Shown one piece after another: positions 46,730 through 57,484 of a stretch of 64,000 bases of DNA. Source of the DNA: Spirosoma fluviale (GTDB lineage: Bacteria; Bacteroidota; Bacteroidia; Cytophagales; Flexibacteraceae). A program made the translations under genes and the position numbers. The notes under the pieces are model-generated. The model was not told the DNA's origin and made no database searches. It saw only the letters and a list, made by a program, of their open reading frames with translations. Location of the stretch: contig CAMCXM010000002.1 in assembly GCA_945883425.1 (NCBI GenBank), positions 1 through 64,000 of the forward strand. The letters run 5' to 3'. Position 1 is the first letter of the stretch. Every line of letters begins with the position of its first letter.

Positions 46730-49687
46730 ATGAATTACCTACAACATCCCGGCCAGATGATCCGCCGGATTTTCCAACTCCTGTTTTTCTTCCTGATCAC
46801 GGTTTCCGTTTCGGCACAGAAATACGAAACCAAAACGTTTACAGAAGCCGGATACACGTATCAGGCAGTGGAAGGCGACCCCACAGAGACACGCATCTAT
46901 ACGCTGAAAAACGGAATGAAAGTGTACCTTTCTGTTTACCGTGACCTGCCTCAGATCTTCACCCTCATTCCGGTTCGGGCCGGAAGTAAAAACGATCCGT
47001 CGGACAACACCGGACTCGCTCATTATCTGGAGCACATGGTTTTTAAAGGAACATCACAGATCGGTGCCAAAGAATACGCGAAAGAAAAAGTGCTATTGGA
47101 CAGCATTGAGCGCATGTACAACCGGTACCGACGTCTGAAAGATCCGGTGAAACGGAAAGCACTGTATAAGCAAATTGACAAAGTATCGTTTGAAGCCAGC
47201 AAGCTTTGCTACGCCAATGAATACGATAAAATGGTGGGCATAATTGGCGCCAAAGGAACCAACGCCTTCACATCCAACGAGCAGACAGTGTATATGAATT
47301 CCATCCCCGCCAACCAACTTGAAAAATGGCTGGTGATCGAACGGGAGCGATTCAGCAAGTTGGTACCCCGTCTTTTTCATACGGAGCTGGAGGCAGTGTA
47401 TGAAGAAAAAAACATGTCGCTCGACAGTGATGGAGACAAGGTACAGGAAACCCTTTTTGCGAATCTGTACAAAAAACATCCGTACGGCACGCAAACCACA
47501 ATCGGAACTGTTGAACACCTGAAAAACCCTTCGATTACCGAAATCAAGAAGTTTTTCAACACCTATTATGTGCCAAATAATATGGCGATCTGTCTGGCAG
47601 GAGATCTGGATCCAAACCGGACCATCCGTTTGATCGACAGTACATTTGGTAATATGCCATCCCGCCCGGTTCCAGTCTGGAAAGCGCCGGTTGAAGCACC
47701 GATTACCCAACCAATCATTAAGAAAGTACTGGGACCATCCGAAGAAAGTGTGATGATCGGATTCCGGTTACCGGGATATGGAACGAGAGAAAGTCTGCTC
47801 GCCGGGTTGGTTGATCAGATGCTTCAGAACCAACAGGCGGGTCTGATTGACCTCAACCTGAACCAAAAACAACTGGTACTGGGAGCGGGAACGTATCTGG
47901 ATGAAAACAAAGATTATTCCACTCATATTTTCTATGGATCTCCGCGGGAGAAGCAATCTCTGGCTGCTGTGCGTAACCTCATTCTGGCTCAGCTGGACTC
48001 GATCAAACAAGGAAAATTTGAAGACTGGCTCATTCCTGCGATTGTGAACAACATTAAGATCAACGAGCTCCGTCAATTTGACAACAACCAGGGCCGTGCT
48101 TTTGCTCAGATGACGGCCTTTATTCTGGACGCCAATTGGGCCGATGTCTGGAAAGAAACCGATCAGTTGAAGTCCGTTACCAAGCAGGAAATCATGAATT
48201 TTGTTCGCCAGTATTATGGCAACCAATATGTTTCGGTTGAAAAGATCACCGGAAAGGACCCGAATCCGATCAAAATTTCGAAGCCGTCCATTACCCCGAA
48301 CTTCCTGAACAAGGACGGATCCTCGGATTTTTACAAAAGCGTTGCGGGTAAAAACTCACCACTTCTGGAGCCTCAGTTTCTGGATTACAGCAAAGACCTG
48401 AACCACTCCATCTGGAAGCCGGGCGTTGAGGTTCTGTACAAAAAGAACAAATCCACTCCCCTATTCCAGCTCACATACCTGGTAGAATTCGGGGAACTGA
48501 ATGACCGGAAAATGGAACTGGCCGGTCGTTTCCTCGATCTGTGTGGAGCTGGAAATAAGGACGGAAATCAGTTTAAAATTGAATTGTTTAAACTGGGAAC
48601 TGAAATCACGTTTCAGTCCAGCAACGACCAGTGCTATGTGACAGTGAAAGGCCTTCAGGAGAATTTCGAACCGTCTGTAAAATTACTGGATCAACTTTTG
48701 ACACAGCCAACCGGTTCCAAAGAAGACCTGGCCGTTCTGGTGGATGGTCTGATCAAAGAGCGTGAGAATCAAAAACTTGACAAAGGCTATATTCTACAGG
48801 CTGGTTTGTCTCAGTATGCAAAATTTGGGAAGGAATCCCCGGCTCATTTCATTCTTAAAAACTCAGAGCTTTCATCGGTAACAAAAGACGAACTGCTTGC
48901 GTTTATCCGCAGCCTTTCCTCATATGAGCACAAAATTCTGTATTACGGTCCGGCTGAGGAAAACGAGATGCTCGCTTCTCTGGAGAAAGTTCGTCCTACT
49001 CCGGCTCAGCTTCTTCCGGTACCACCGAAAAAGAAGTTCAACGAACTGGCAACCGACAGCAACAAAGTCTACTGGTTCGATTACGATATGGTTCAGACGG
49101 AACTTCTCTTCATTTCAAAATCCGTTGCTTTCGACAGCACCCAGGTTGTTTTAGCCAATCTCTACAATGAATATATGGGTGGCAATATGAGTTCCGTCGT
49201 GTTTCAGGAACTGAGGGAATCGAAAGCACTGGCGTACGGAGCTTATGCCGGATACAATCTGGCTTCTGAAAAAGGAAAGCCTAATTATATGACGTCATAC
49301 ATTGGCTGTCAGGCGGATAAACTACCAGAGGCCATGGTTTCGATGCTGGATGTTCTGGAAAATATTCCGTTGAAAGAAGCGTCTTTGAATCTCAACAAAG
49401 AATCCATCCAAACCTCGCTCCGCAGTGAGCGTGTAACCAAAGCATCGGTGTTGTTTTCATATCTGACAGCCCGGAAAAAAGGTTTGAACTCGGATATCCG
49501 GAAGCTGGTATTTGAGAAAACACCTGGTCTCACTCTCGACGATCTAAAACGGTTTCAGGAAACGTATGTCAAGAACCGGAAATACACACTGGTCATGATC
49601 GGAAAGAAAGACAAAATCAACTTTGATGCTTTGCGTAAATTCGGACCGGTTCAGGAGCTGAAACCTTCGGATATTTTCGGGTTTTAG
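46730..49687 (+). CDS. M16 family zinc metallopeptidase (tandem domains)
   Basis: GLAHYLEHMVFKGT (HxxEH) ... ELEAVYEEKNM. Confidence 0.93.
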   Translation: MNYLQHPGQMIRRIFQLLFFFLITVSVSAQKYETKTFTEAGYTYQAVEGDPTETRIYTLKNGMKVYLSVYRDLPQIFTLIPVRAGSKNDPSDNTGLAHYLEHMVFKGTSQIGAKEYAKEKVLLDSIERMYNRYRRLKDPVKRKALYKQIDKVSFEASKLCYANEYDKMVGIIGAKGTNAFTSNEQTVYMNSIPANQLEKWLVIERERFSKLVPRLFHTELEAVYEEKNMSLDSDGDKVQETLFANLYKKHPYGTQTTIGTVEHLKNPSITEIKKFFNTYYVPNNMAICLAGDLDPNRTIRLIDSTFGNMPSRPVPVWKAPVEAPITQPIIKKVLGPSEESVMIGFRLPGYGTRESLLAGLVDQMLQNQQAGLIDLNLNQKQLVLGAGTYLDENKDYSTHIFYGSPREKQSLAAVRNLILAQLDSIKQGKFEDWLIPAIVNNIKINELRQFDNNQGRAFAQMTAFILDANWADVWKETDQLKSVTKQEIMNFVRQYYGNQYVSVEKITGKDPNPIKISKPSITPNFLNKDGSSDFYKSVAGKNSPLLEPQFLDYSKDLNHSIWKPGVEVLYKKNKSTPLFQLTYLVEFGELNDRKMELAGRFLDLCGAGNKDGNQFKIELFKLGTEITFQSSNDQCYVTVKGLQENFEPSVKLLDQLLTQPTGSKEDLAVLVDGLIKERENQKLDKGYILQAGLSQYAKFGKESPAHFILKNSELSSVTKDELLAFIRSLSSYEHKILYYGPAEENEMLASLEKVRPTPAQLLPVPPKKKFNELATDSNKVYWFDYDMVQTELLFISKSVAFDSTQVVLANLYNEYMGGNMSSVVFQELRESKALAYGAYAGYNLASEKGKPNYMTSYIGCQADKLPEAMVSMLDVLENIPLKEASLNLNKESIQTSLRSERVTKASVLFSYLTARKKGLNSDIRKLVFEKTPGLTLDDLKRFQETYVKNRKYTLVMIGKKDKINFDALRKFGPVQELKPSDIFGF

Positions 49688-49710
49688 ATTCTGTCTGCAA
49701 AAAGAAAAGC

Positions 49711-50778
49711 ATGGCACATAAAAACATCTACACGAAAAAACAGCGGCAAACGTTGCTGATTGCCAGCATCCTGCTACTGCTTTTCTTTATTCTGTTTGGA
49801 CTTCGGGATTACCTGTCAGCCTTGTTTGGAAGCGTAATTCTGTATGTGCTGTTCCTTCCTATGTACCGCTATCTGGTGGAAGTGAAGAAGTGGAAACCTT
49901 CGCTTACTTCCATTCTGATCATCGTCCTTTCTTTTGTCGTCATTGTTCTTCCTTTTCTGTTTTTATCTGTTCTTCTCACGGATAAAATCCTGTACTACAC
50001 ATCTCACTATCAGGAAATTCTGGTTTGGGTTAAAAAACTGGAAGAGTTTTCCGGTTTTAGTCTGAAGGATAAAGCAACCATCACCTCCATTGCCTCCAAT
50101 CTCGGTTCCTTCCTGAGTAATCTGTTTCCTCAACTGGTAACCAGTGCGCTGGACGTTTTCATCATTCTGGGTTTACTCTATTTTGTGATGTATTACCTGC
50201 AGGTGTACAACCGAAGTCTGCATATCCATGTCTACAAATATCTTCCGTTTGCCGGTCCCACCATCAAGGCACTGACGGAAGAACTGAAAGCTTCTGTCAA
50301 TGCCAATGTACTGGGACTTGGGATCATATCCCTGGTTCAGGCGACGCTGGTAGGCTTCAGTTTCTGGATTTTCGGGGTACCGGATGCCATTTTCTGGGGA
50401 CTAATCAGCTTTTTTGCTGCGTTCATTCCTGTTTTGGGAACACCCTTGGTCTGGGTTCCGGGCGGAATCTGGCTCATCACCAATAATGAAACCGGAAAAG
50501 GTATTGGCCTACTCATTGTCGGTGCTGTGATTATTATGAACATCGACAACATTCTCCGGCTCTACATTGCCAAAAAAATGGGCGATACTCATCCGCTGAT
50601 CACCATTCTTGGTGTGATTCTGGGCCTTCCCCTTTTTGGGATTCTGGGTCTGGTAATCGGGCCACTCATGATTTCGTACCTGATCCTACTCATTAAAGTG
50701 TATGAACAGGAATATCCAAGGCTCCATGTTCCGGTCCCTTCTGTAGAAACTGAAGATTCCGAAGAAAGTGATGAGTGA
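49711..50778 (+). CDS. AI-2E family transporter
   Basis: Multi-TM; GDTHPLITILGVILGLPLFGILGLVIGPL. Confidence 0.88.
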   Translation: MAHKNIYTKKQRQTLLIASILLLLFFILFGLRDYLSALFGSVILYVLFLPMYRYLVEVKKWKPSLTSILIIVLSFVVIVLPFLFLSVLLTDKILYYTSHYQEILVWVKKLEEFSGFSLKDKATITSIASNLGSFLSNLFPQLVTSALDVFIILGLLYFVMYYLQVYNRSLHIHVYKYLPFAGPTIKALTEELKASVNANVLGLGIISLVQATLVGFSFWIFGVPDAIFWGLISFFAAFIPVLGTPLVWVPGGIWLITNNETGKGIGLLIVGAVIIMNIDNILRLYIAKKMGDTHPLITILGVILGLPLFGILGLVIGPLMISYLILLIKVYEQEYPRLHVPVPSVETEDSEESDE

Positions 50779-52006
50779 CAAAACCGGGACGACATCTTCC
50801 GCACCTTTTCTGCTATTTCTGGGTTCACGAAGTTTTTTTACTCTTGGAGTGAACATGCAGGGCACGCTCGTTGCATGGTTCGTTTATCAGATTACCCACA
50901 ATGCGCTGGATCTGGGCTTCACGGGTCTTGCTGAAATCGTTCCTTATGTTGGGCTCCTTCTGTTTGGTGGTGCCTGGGCCGATCGGTTCAACCGGCGGAA
51001 TCTGATGCTCTTTTCACAGGCCGGATATCTGGCGATCAGTTTCGGACTTTGGTTTCTGGCCTCCGAATCAGAAGCCGGTGTGGTCATTTCTCCCTTACTG
51101 ATTTATGCGCTTATTTTTATGACCGGCCTGTTTCGTGGGATTCTGTCTCCATCGCAGAATGCATTGCTTGGTCAGCTGGTTTCAAAAGAAGAAGTTTCGA
51201 AAGCCTCTGTCTGGAACTCGGCAGTGTTTCATATTGGCGCTGTCGGTGGTCCTGCTGCCGGAGGTTTATTGTATGCGTACGTTGGCGGAGCCTTTGCGTT
51301 TGGCGTGGTCTGTTGTCTTCAATTGCTGGCAGTCCTCACCCTTCTTCAACTTCGAGGAGTAAAAAAGCCGGAGTATCGAAACACAGGAGAAAGCATTTTC
51401 AACCGGATTGGTGTGGGTCTTCGGTTTGTGTGGTCACATAAGATTTTGTTCCCGGGAATGATGATGGACATGGTCGCCGTCCTTTTTGGTGGAGCCGTGG
51501 CTGTATTGCCTCTGTTTGCTGACCAGATATTGCATACCGGAGCGGAAGGATTGGGCTGGTTACGGGCGGCCCCGGCTCTTGGAAGTCTGGTGATGGCGGG
51601 CATTCTGATCCGTTTTCCGCTGGGTCGTGGTGCAGGCAAATGGTTGCTGATCTGTGTGTTTCTGTTTGGTCTGACAAATCTGATTTTTGCTCTCAGCACC
51701 AGTTTCCTTTTATCATTTGCCATGCTTTTTCTGGGTGGATTGTTCGACAATGTGAGTGCCATCATACGGATGACCATTGTCCAGATCTTTACTCCGGATG
51801 AAATGAAAGGTCGGGTCTCAGCGGTCAACGCCATTTTTATCGGAAGCTCCAATGAACTGGGTGCCTTCGAATCAGGAGTGGCTGCACGTTTTCTCGGACT
51901 GGTATCATCGGTTACATACGGTGCCTATGTTACCTTTGCCACCGTGGGTTTCACCGCATGGAAAGCCAAAGAATTGAGGCAACTCACAATGGAAAACAAA
52001 TCCTAA
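50768..52006 (+). CDS. MFS transporter
   Basis: GLAEIVPYVGLLLFGGAWADRFNRRNLMLFSQ. Confidence 0.85.
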   Translation: MMSDKTGTTSSAPFLLFLGSRSFFTLGVNMQGTLVAWFVYQITHNALDLGFTGLAEIVPYVGLLLFGGAWADRFNRRNLMLFSQAGYLAISFGLWFLASESEAGVVISPLLIYALIFMTGLFRGILSPSQNALLGQLVSKEEVSKASVWNSAVFHIGAVGGPAAGGLLYAYVGGAFAFGVVCCLQLLAVLTLLQLRGVKKPEYRNTGESIFNRIGVGLRFVWSHKILFPGMMMDMVAVLFGGAVAVLPLFADQILHTGAEGLGWLRAAPALGSLVMAGILIRFPLGRGAGKWLLICVFLFGLTNLIFALSTSFLLSFAMLFLGGLFDNVSAIIRMTIVQIFTPDEMKGRVSAVNAIFIGSSNELGAFESGVAARFLGLVSSVTYGAYVTFATVGFTAWKAKELRQLTMENKS

Positions 52007-52018
52007 ATTCGTATTCAT

Positions 52019-53323
52019 TTGAAAAAGGTCCTTGTCATTGCGTATTACTGGCCACCGTCGGCTGGTTCCGGTGTGCAGCGCTGGTTGAAGTTTGTAAAAT
52101 ATCTCCGCTTGTATGGCTGGGAACCCATTGTGTACACACCCGCCAATCCGGATTTTGACCTGAAGGACGAAAAGCTATTGGAGGAAATTCCGGCCGGAAT
52201 CCAGATCATCAAACAGCCCATTTTCGAACCCTTCCAGATTTACAGCAAACTGGTTGGTCAGAAGGCAGATGCCCAGGTAAATCCGGTGATGAAAGGCGAA
52301 GGGAAGATTTCCTGGAAAGCCAGACTTGCCTTGTGGATCCGTGCCAACGTTTTCATCCCGGACAGCCGGATGTTCTGGATCAAACCTTCCGTTTCATTCC
52401 TCAATAAATGGCTTTCTGAAAACAAAGTGGATGCCATGGTTACAACTGGCCCGCCTCATTCGATGCATATGATCGGTCTGGGAATAAAGAAAAAACATGA
52501 TATTCCCTGGTTGGCCGACTTCCGCGATCCCTGGACCAAAATCGATTTCTACCACGAGCTTCCCCTTGAACCATGGGCGGACCGTCAGCACAAACGGTTT
52601 GAGAGCCTTGTATGCCGCAAAGCGAATCACGTGGTTGTGGTAAGCAATCAAATGAAAGAGGATGCACTGGAATCGGGTTATGAAAATGTGTCGGTTGTCA
52701 CCAATGGTTTTGATCCGGCCGACATCGACCTCAGTCAACCACTGACGATGGATGAAAAATTCAGTATCATTCACATTGGGATGCTGGGAAAAGCAAGAAG
52801 CCATCCTATTTTCTGGAACGGATTGAATGAACTTCGCCAGCAAAATCCGGAACTGGCCCAACATCTGGAAGTCCGGATTTACGGTGTTGCCGACCCGATT
52901 GTTCAGCAGCAAATTTCCGGGTTTGACGATACTTCCTGGATAAAGTTCCTTCCTTATGTTCCACACAGTGAAGTGATTCAGATCCAGCGTGCTGCCCGTG
53001 TATTGCTGCTCAGCGTGAACAATGTGCCGTCCGCAAAAGGAATTGTGACCGGTAAAATTTTCGAATACCTGGCCATTGGAAGGCCCGTTTTATGCATTGG
53101 CCCTGAAGACGGCGATGCGGCCCATATTATCCGGGAAGCGGAGGCCGGTCCAATAGTTGGTTTTGAAGATGGAGAAGGTCTGAAAAATTCGGTTCTGCAA
53201 TTGTTTGATAACTGGAAATCGGGAAAGGACAAATCAGCGTCTTCTTCCGTAGAAAAATACAGCCGGAAAGCGCTGTGCGGCAGAATTGCGGAGATTCTTA
53301 CTGAAATTTCATCCGGAAAATAG
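52019..53323 (+). CDS. Glycosyltransferase (GT4-like; TTG start)
   Basis: KVLVIAYYWPPSAGSGVQRWLKFVKYL; PWLADFRDPWTKIDFY. Confidence 0.88.
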   Translation: MKKVLVIAYYWPPSAGSGVQRWLKFVKYLRLYGWEPIVYTPANPDFDLKDEKLLEEIPAGIQIIKQPIFEPFQIYSKLVGQKADAQVNPVMKGEGKISWKARLALWIRANVFIPDSRMFWIKPSVSFLNKWLSENKVDAMVTTGPPHSMHMIGLGIKKKHDIPWLADFRDPWTKIDFYHELPLEPWADRQHKRFESLVCRKANHVVVVSNQMKEDALESGYENVSVVTNGFDPADIDLSQPLTMDEKFSIIHIGMLGKARSHPIFWNGLNELRQQNPELAQHLEVRIYGVADPIVQQQISGFDDTSWIKFLPYVPHSEVIQIQRAARVLLLSVNNVPSAKGIVTGKIFEYLAIGRPVLCIGPEDGDAAHIIREAEAGPIVGFEDGEGLKNSVLQLFDNWKSGKDKSASSSVEKYSRKALCGRIAEILTEISSGK

Positions 53324-53333
53324 GGCAAACAGG

Positions 53334-56060
53334 TTAGAGACTTATTCCCTGATTAGCTGCAAACGCGGTTAGATTTTTACGAACATGATTGCAGATTCTG
53401 TTCACTTTCCGGATCAGTTTTTCCTTTTCAGCCTTGTCCGGAATCTGATTTGCTTCAATCCGTTGGATGGTTTCGCTCAATACCTGCTCCAATGAACGGA
53501 TGTCAAATGTTTTAATCGTCGCACGTATTTTATGCAATAAGAATTTCAGTGCTTCCGTGTCTTCTTTGTTCAGATGCTTTTCAAACTCTGATTTGCATTC
53601 GGCCAGACTTTTGAAATAAGAATTGAAGAGATTGAACATGAAATCTTTGTCACCTTCCGTAATTTCCAGCAATTTATCAAAGTTGAGATCGATGGTTTCC
53701 TGCTTTTCCTGGGCCACGGTTCCATCCAAGTCAGATTCGCTTCTGGAAAATTTCCAGGCATGTTCAATAGCATCATTTTCTGATACCGGCGGCGATTTCA
53801 CAATCACATTTCCATCATACTGTACCGCCTCGGTCTGACCCGCATCCTGAATGTAAAAGAGTAATTTGATGTTATGCTTTTTGAGAAGTGACATATCCAC
53901 TTCTTCCAGATCACCGATCGAATCTCCCCACCAAATAACGAGATGAAATTCCCCGCTGCTCAGGTATTTATTGATGCCAAAAATCGTTTTCAGCCCTGTT
54001 ACGGTTGCTCCATGGAGCCGTAATTCATCTGCATTCCAAATGGCTTTCCTTTTGAGGGAAGGGCCCGTTATGATTTTCTTATCTCTTAGAATTTTTAATG
54101 GCGAATCAATCCGATGTGTATCTGGCTGATTGGCGAGAATGGCCGGTATTCGAATAATAAATGACGTCTCCGACTTTTCGTTTTGAGTCGGTGAATCAAT
54201 CCAAACAGTTTGGAGAATCTGCAGAGTCTGTTGCAGGTCATTCGACTTTTCTCCTTCAGAATCTGTGGTAATTGATATCTGGATCTTCGGATGATCTTCA
54301 TTTATTTCCAGGTACGTGATGGAAACCTCAAAATTGAATTCGGCATGGTGGTATGCAATGCGCTCAATTGATTCAAGGATTCCAACAACCGGCAGCTGAA
54401 AAATCACTTTGCCCGGCAAAAAAGATTCTTCGATCAGACGTATATTTTTCAGTTTTCTACTTAGATTGAGAATACTGCCTGCCAACATGCTTAGCGTAGC
54501 TGGATAATAGTGAACTGAAGTTCCTTGTTTCAATCCATTACCCAACTGACGGGAATCATCCTGCCGATGCAAATCAGAAAATAGTTCATTGAGCAGGTGA
54601 AATGAAGGGAGTTCTGACGCTTCGGGAAACTCATTTCCTAAAAAACGAAACCGGATGAAAAGCCGGTCAAGAGTCTCCATAAACTGTTCCCGATTCCGTT
54701 GAAGTTCTGTTTTATCAAGGCCCAGTATCACAAACCCTTCCAGACTTTGGCCGGCAGACAAAACCGGGCTTACCTCCCGAATAATTGTTTTCACCAACTG
54801 GTCTTTATCCAGAACAAATTCCTCAAACCTCACTTTTTCAAGAAGAAGGCGAACCTCATCTATTTTGGATTTTCGAAGCAGCGCAATACTCAGATCTGCA
54901 CCATCCGCTTTGGCAATATCCTCGTCTGACTTACCCATCATCCATTCCCGGTAATCGATGTTCAATTCCCAGGCCGGATTGATGTAAGCATACCGTTCTT
55001 CTTTTGACAATGCCCCAATTTCAAAACCAGAATTCTCAAGGATCTGATGGAAGAACTTTCTGTCTTTCTCCATCATTGTAAAGTTGCCGTAAGGCCGGGT
55101 AACGTCGATGAGTTGAACAAACAAAATATTCTCCCCTACTCTGGCCAGCAATTGAAACATACGGTCTGGTCCTTTTGCCGTTTTCCACGGAACATAATCG
55201 GAAGGGTCTTTCAGTTTGGTAAGAACGGATTCGGTGAGGGAAGAAGAAATTTGTTCGAGTGTCAGTCCCTCCACTTCAAACCAATCCAGACTCATCAATC
55301 CAAGTATGGCTTTGTTTGCCCAGATCAGGCTTGACTTGCCTGGATTCGAATGCGATTCCGTCATTTCAAAAATCATGACCGGATCCGGATCCATCAGAAG
55401 ATACTTTTCCAGCCACTCATCAAAGAGTTTGTTCTTCTTCTTTGCGGCATTCTGAACAGAAAGATCCCGGGCACTTCCTTTTACTTTGAGTATTCTGCCA
55501 TCCTGATCGAAGGACATTTTGAGCCGCAGTCCTATAAAAACGGACTCCCCAAACCTGTTAACAGCCTCCCATTCATTATAGGTACTGGATTTTTTGTCTT
55601 TGTATTGCCGGTTATAAAAGAAAAGAACCTCGTGCAGATTTTCTACAGGTACCAGACTCTGGTAAGTGATTTTCTGAATCTCATCATCCCTGTAACCGAG
55701 TTTCTGGAGCATAAAAGGATTGGCATAGAGGAAGCGGCCCTTGTAATCGACCTCAAACAGAAATTCATCCGTTTCCTCGACAATCTCCTGAAAATGCTGT
55801 AGCTCGGCATTTTTTTTCTCATATTCCTGAATGATGCGCTCTGTCTTTGTTTCGAGAAGCACCTTTTGGTTAGACAGTGCCTGGACTTTCTCTTCGGCTT
55901 CAAACTTCTCTTTTCGAATCCGTTCTGAGTCGAGCAAACTCTTACGCAGACTCATTTTTTCTCTGTTCAACCGACGGCGTTGAAGGATGTAACCTGCCAA
56001 AACAAGCAGGAACAGAACTGCCAATGAATATGTTGTATACATCCTGAGCTTTTCCCTCAT
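53334..56060 (-). CDS. Membrane PAS-domain signalling protein with C-terminal HPt domain
   Basis: N-terminal TM, coiled coil, PAS (FLFEVDYKGRFLYANPFMLQKLGY); C-term FLLHKIRATIKTFDI (HPt-like His). Confidence 0.75.
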   Translation of the reverse strand: MREKLRMYTTYSLAVLFLLVLAGYILQRRRLNREKMSLRKSLLDSERIRKEKFEAEEKVQALSNQKVLLETKTERIIQEYEKKNAELQHFQEIVEETDEFLFEVDYKGRFLYANPFMLQKLGYRDDEIQKITYQSLVPVENLHEVLFFYNRQYKDKKSSTYNEWEAVNRFGESVFIGLRLKMSFDQDGRILKVKGSARDLSVQNAAKKKNKLFDEWLEKYLLMDPDPVMIFEMTESHSNPGKSSLIWANKAILGLMSLDWFEVEGLTLEQISSSLTESVLTKLKDPSDYVPWKTAKGPDRMFQLLARVGENILFVQLIDVTRPYGNFTMMEKDRKFFHQILENSGFEIGALSKEERYAYINPAWELNIDYREWMMGKSDEDIAKADGADLSIALLRKSKIDEVRLLLEKVRFEEFVLDKDQLVKTIIREVSPVLSAGQSLEGFVILGLDKTELQRNREQFMETLDRLFIRFRFLGNEFPEASELPSFHLLNELFSDLHRQDDSRQLGNGLKQGTSVHYYPATLSMLAGSILNLSRKLKNIRLIEESFLPGKVIFQLPVVGILESIERIAYHHAEFNFEVSITYLEINEDHPKIQISITTDSEGEKSNDLQQTLQILQTVWIDSPTQNEKSETSFIIRIPAILANQPDTHRIDSPLKILRDKKIITGPSLKRKAIWNADELRLHGATVTGLKTIFGINKYLSSGEFHLVIWWGDSIGDLEEVDMSLLKKHNIKLLFYIQDAGQTEAVQYDGNVIVKSPPVSENDAIEHAWKFSRSESDLDGTVAQEKQETIDLNFDKLLEITEGDKDFMFNLFNSYFKSLAECKSEFEKHLNKEDTEALKFLLHKIRATIKTFDIRSLEQVLSETIQRIEANQIPDKAEKEKLIRKVNRICNHVRKNLTAFAANQGISL

Positions 56061-56317
56061 CCGGAAGGAATATGCAAAGAATAGGTATTTTTTCGATTTT
56101 CAAGAAGGATCACCTGAAAAAATCCTGACTTTCGTGGGCCATCCTGAACCGCTCGTAATGGAGACATCTTCAGCTATATAACGAATTTTTCCTACATTTT
56201 ATCGAGGAAAACAACCCATTGAGGTGAAAGCTACCGTTTTAAACCGAATAGCAGAAAACTTCAAACTGAAAGTATTACCTTTGTTACAGTTTTAAGTGGT
56301 TGAGTAGTTTAAGTTGT

Positions 56318-56358
56318 ATGGACGTCGCACTAAATTAGTTCGATGTCCATTTTTTTTG
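56318..56358 (+). terminator. Strong intrinsic terminator in a divergent intergenic region
   Basis: ATGGACGTCG-cactaaattagtt-CGATGTCCAT-TTTTTTT. Confidence 0.75.
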
Positions 56359-56501
56359 TAAACATTACACTGCAATTACAACTCTGTAATTGACCGAAAT
56401 AATCGGATTCCAGCGCTCACTTTTGTAACGTCAAAACCAATCGAACGATTTCCATTGGATTTTGAAACTGGAAAAAATTTAAACTTCTACTCAAAAAATT
56501 C

Positions 56502-57329
56502 ATGAAGGCAGGTCTACTTGCAGATATTATCTTAGGAGAAAGCCCGCACTTAAAAGGATTGGTTCGCCACTTTAATTTACTGGTTCTCAATCCGTCCGGC
56601 AAAATCACAGGTTTCAATACTCACTTTATCAAGAATTCCGGTAAATCAGAGAATCAATTGATTCACCAGAATTTTGCCAAGCTTTTCGATTCTGATGAAG
56701 GAAAAGCAGAACTAATGCAGTGCGTAAAGCGGGCACTAAAAGGACAACCCGGATCCATCACGTTTGGCCTGACGGAATCGAATATCACGTTTAAAGGTGT
56801 CATTCTGCCTGTTTATGATTCCGGGAATACTCCTGCCAACCTCATTCTCATTACGAAAGAAGAACACACCACTTTTGTTTCTGACATTGAACTTGATGAT
56901 TTCTGGAATCTGGCCAGTAAAATGATGGAAGAAGTCGGTGTTACCACTCATGACCAAACCATTATGGATAAGCTAAAGAATCCGAATATTTTACTCATTG
57001 AAGACCGGAAAGGATTGATCGCCAAACTTTTCCAGAATCTGATCAAATCAAATAAGAATGTGATCCTTGCTCCTACCACCGAAGCGGCTCTGCTAATGGC
57101 TGAATCCTTGCTTCCACAGGTGGTCATCACGACAGCGGATCCGATCGGGACAAATCTCATAGGTACTGTCGCCGATGAACTGAAAAAGAAATTTAACTCA
57201 TCAACCATTTGCCTTACCGCCAATGGAAATGAAATACGAATTGAAGACGGCTGGCTGGATATACACATTAAAAATCAGCCCGACTCCGTCCGGAAAATAC
57301 TTGACCTGATCAACCAGCTATACTGGTAA
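56502..57329 (+). CDS. PAS-like plus receiver-like signalling protein
   Basis: LNLLVLNPSGKITGFNTHFIKNSGKS; NILLIEDRKGLIAKLFQNL...PQVVITTADPIG. Confidence 0.6.
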   Translation: MKAGLLADIILGESPHLKGLVRHFNLLVLNPSGKITGFNTHFIKNSGKSENQLIHQNFAKLFDSDEGKAELMQCVKRALKGQPGSITFGLTESNITFKGVILPVYDSGNTPANLILITKEEHTTFVSDIELDDFWNLASKMMEEVGVTTHDQTIMDKLKNPNILLIEDRKGLIAKLFQNLIKSNKNVILAPTTEAALLMAESLLPQVVITTADPIGTNLIGTVADELKKKFNSSTICLTANGNEIRIEDGWLDIHIKNQPDSVRKILDLINQLYW

Positions 57330-57484
57330 TCAGTCAACGTCTCGTGTGTGAGAGTTACTTGAGGAAATTTGGAAAGTGTGTTCTCCAAATCCGCGGTTGG
57401 CATAGGCCCTGCCCATACCCACCCGGCTCAGGTAAATTCTGACAACATGGAAAGAAGACCACCTCCAAAAGAGGTGGTTTTTTC
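57330..57484 (+). ncRNA. Candidate structured ncRNA, possibly 6S / 6S-Flavo-like, with terminator
   Basis: Long-range stem TTACTTGAG(57355)/CTCAGGTAA(57427); hairpin ATTTGGA(57367)/TCCAAAT(57384); ccgcggttgg core recalling 6S RNA; terminator ACCACCTC-caaaa-GAGGTGGT-TTTTTT (57458-57484). Confidence 0.45.
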
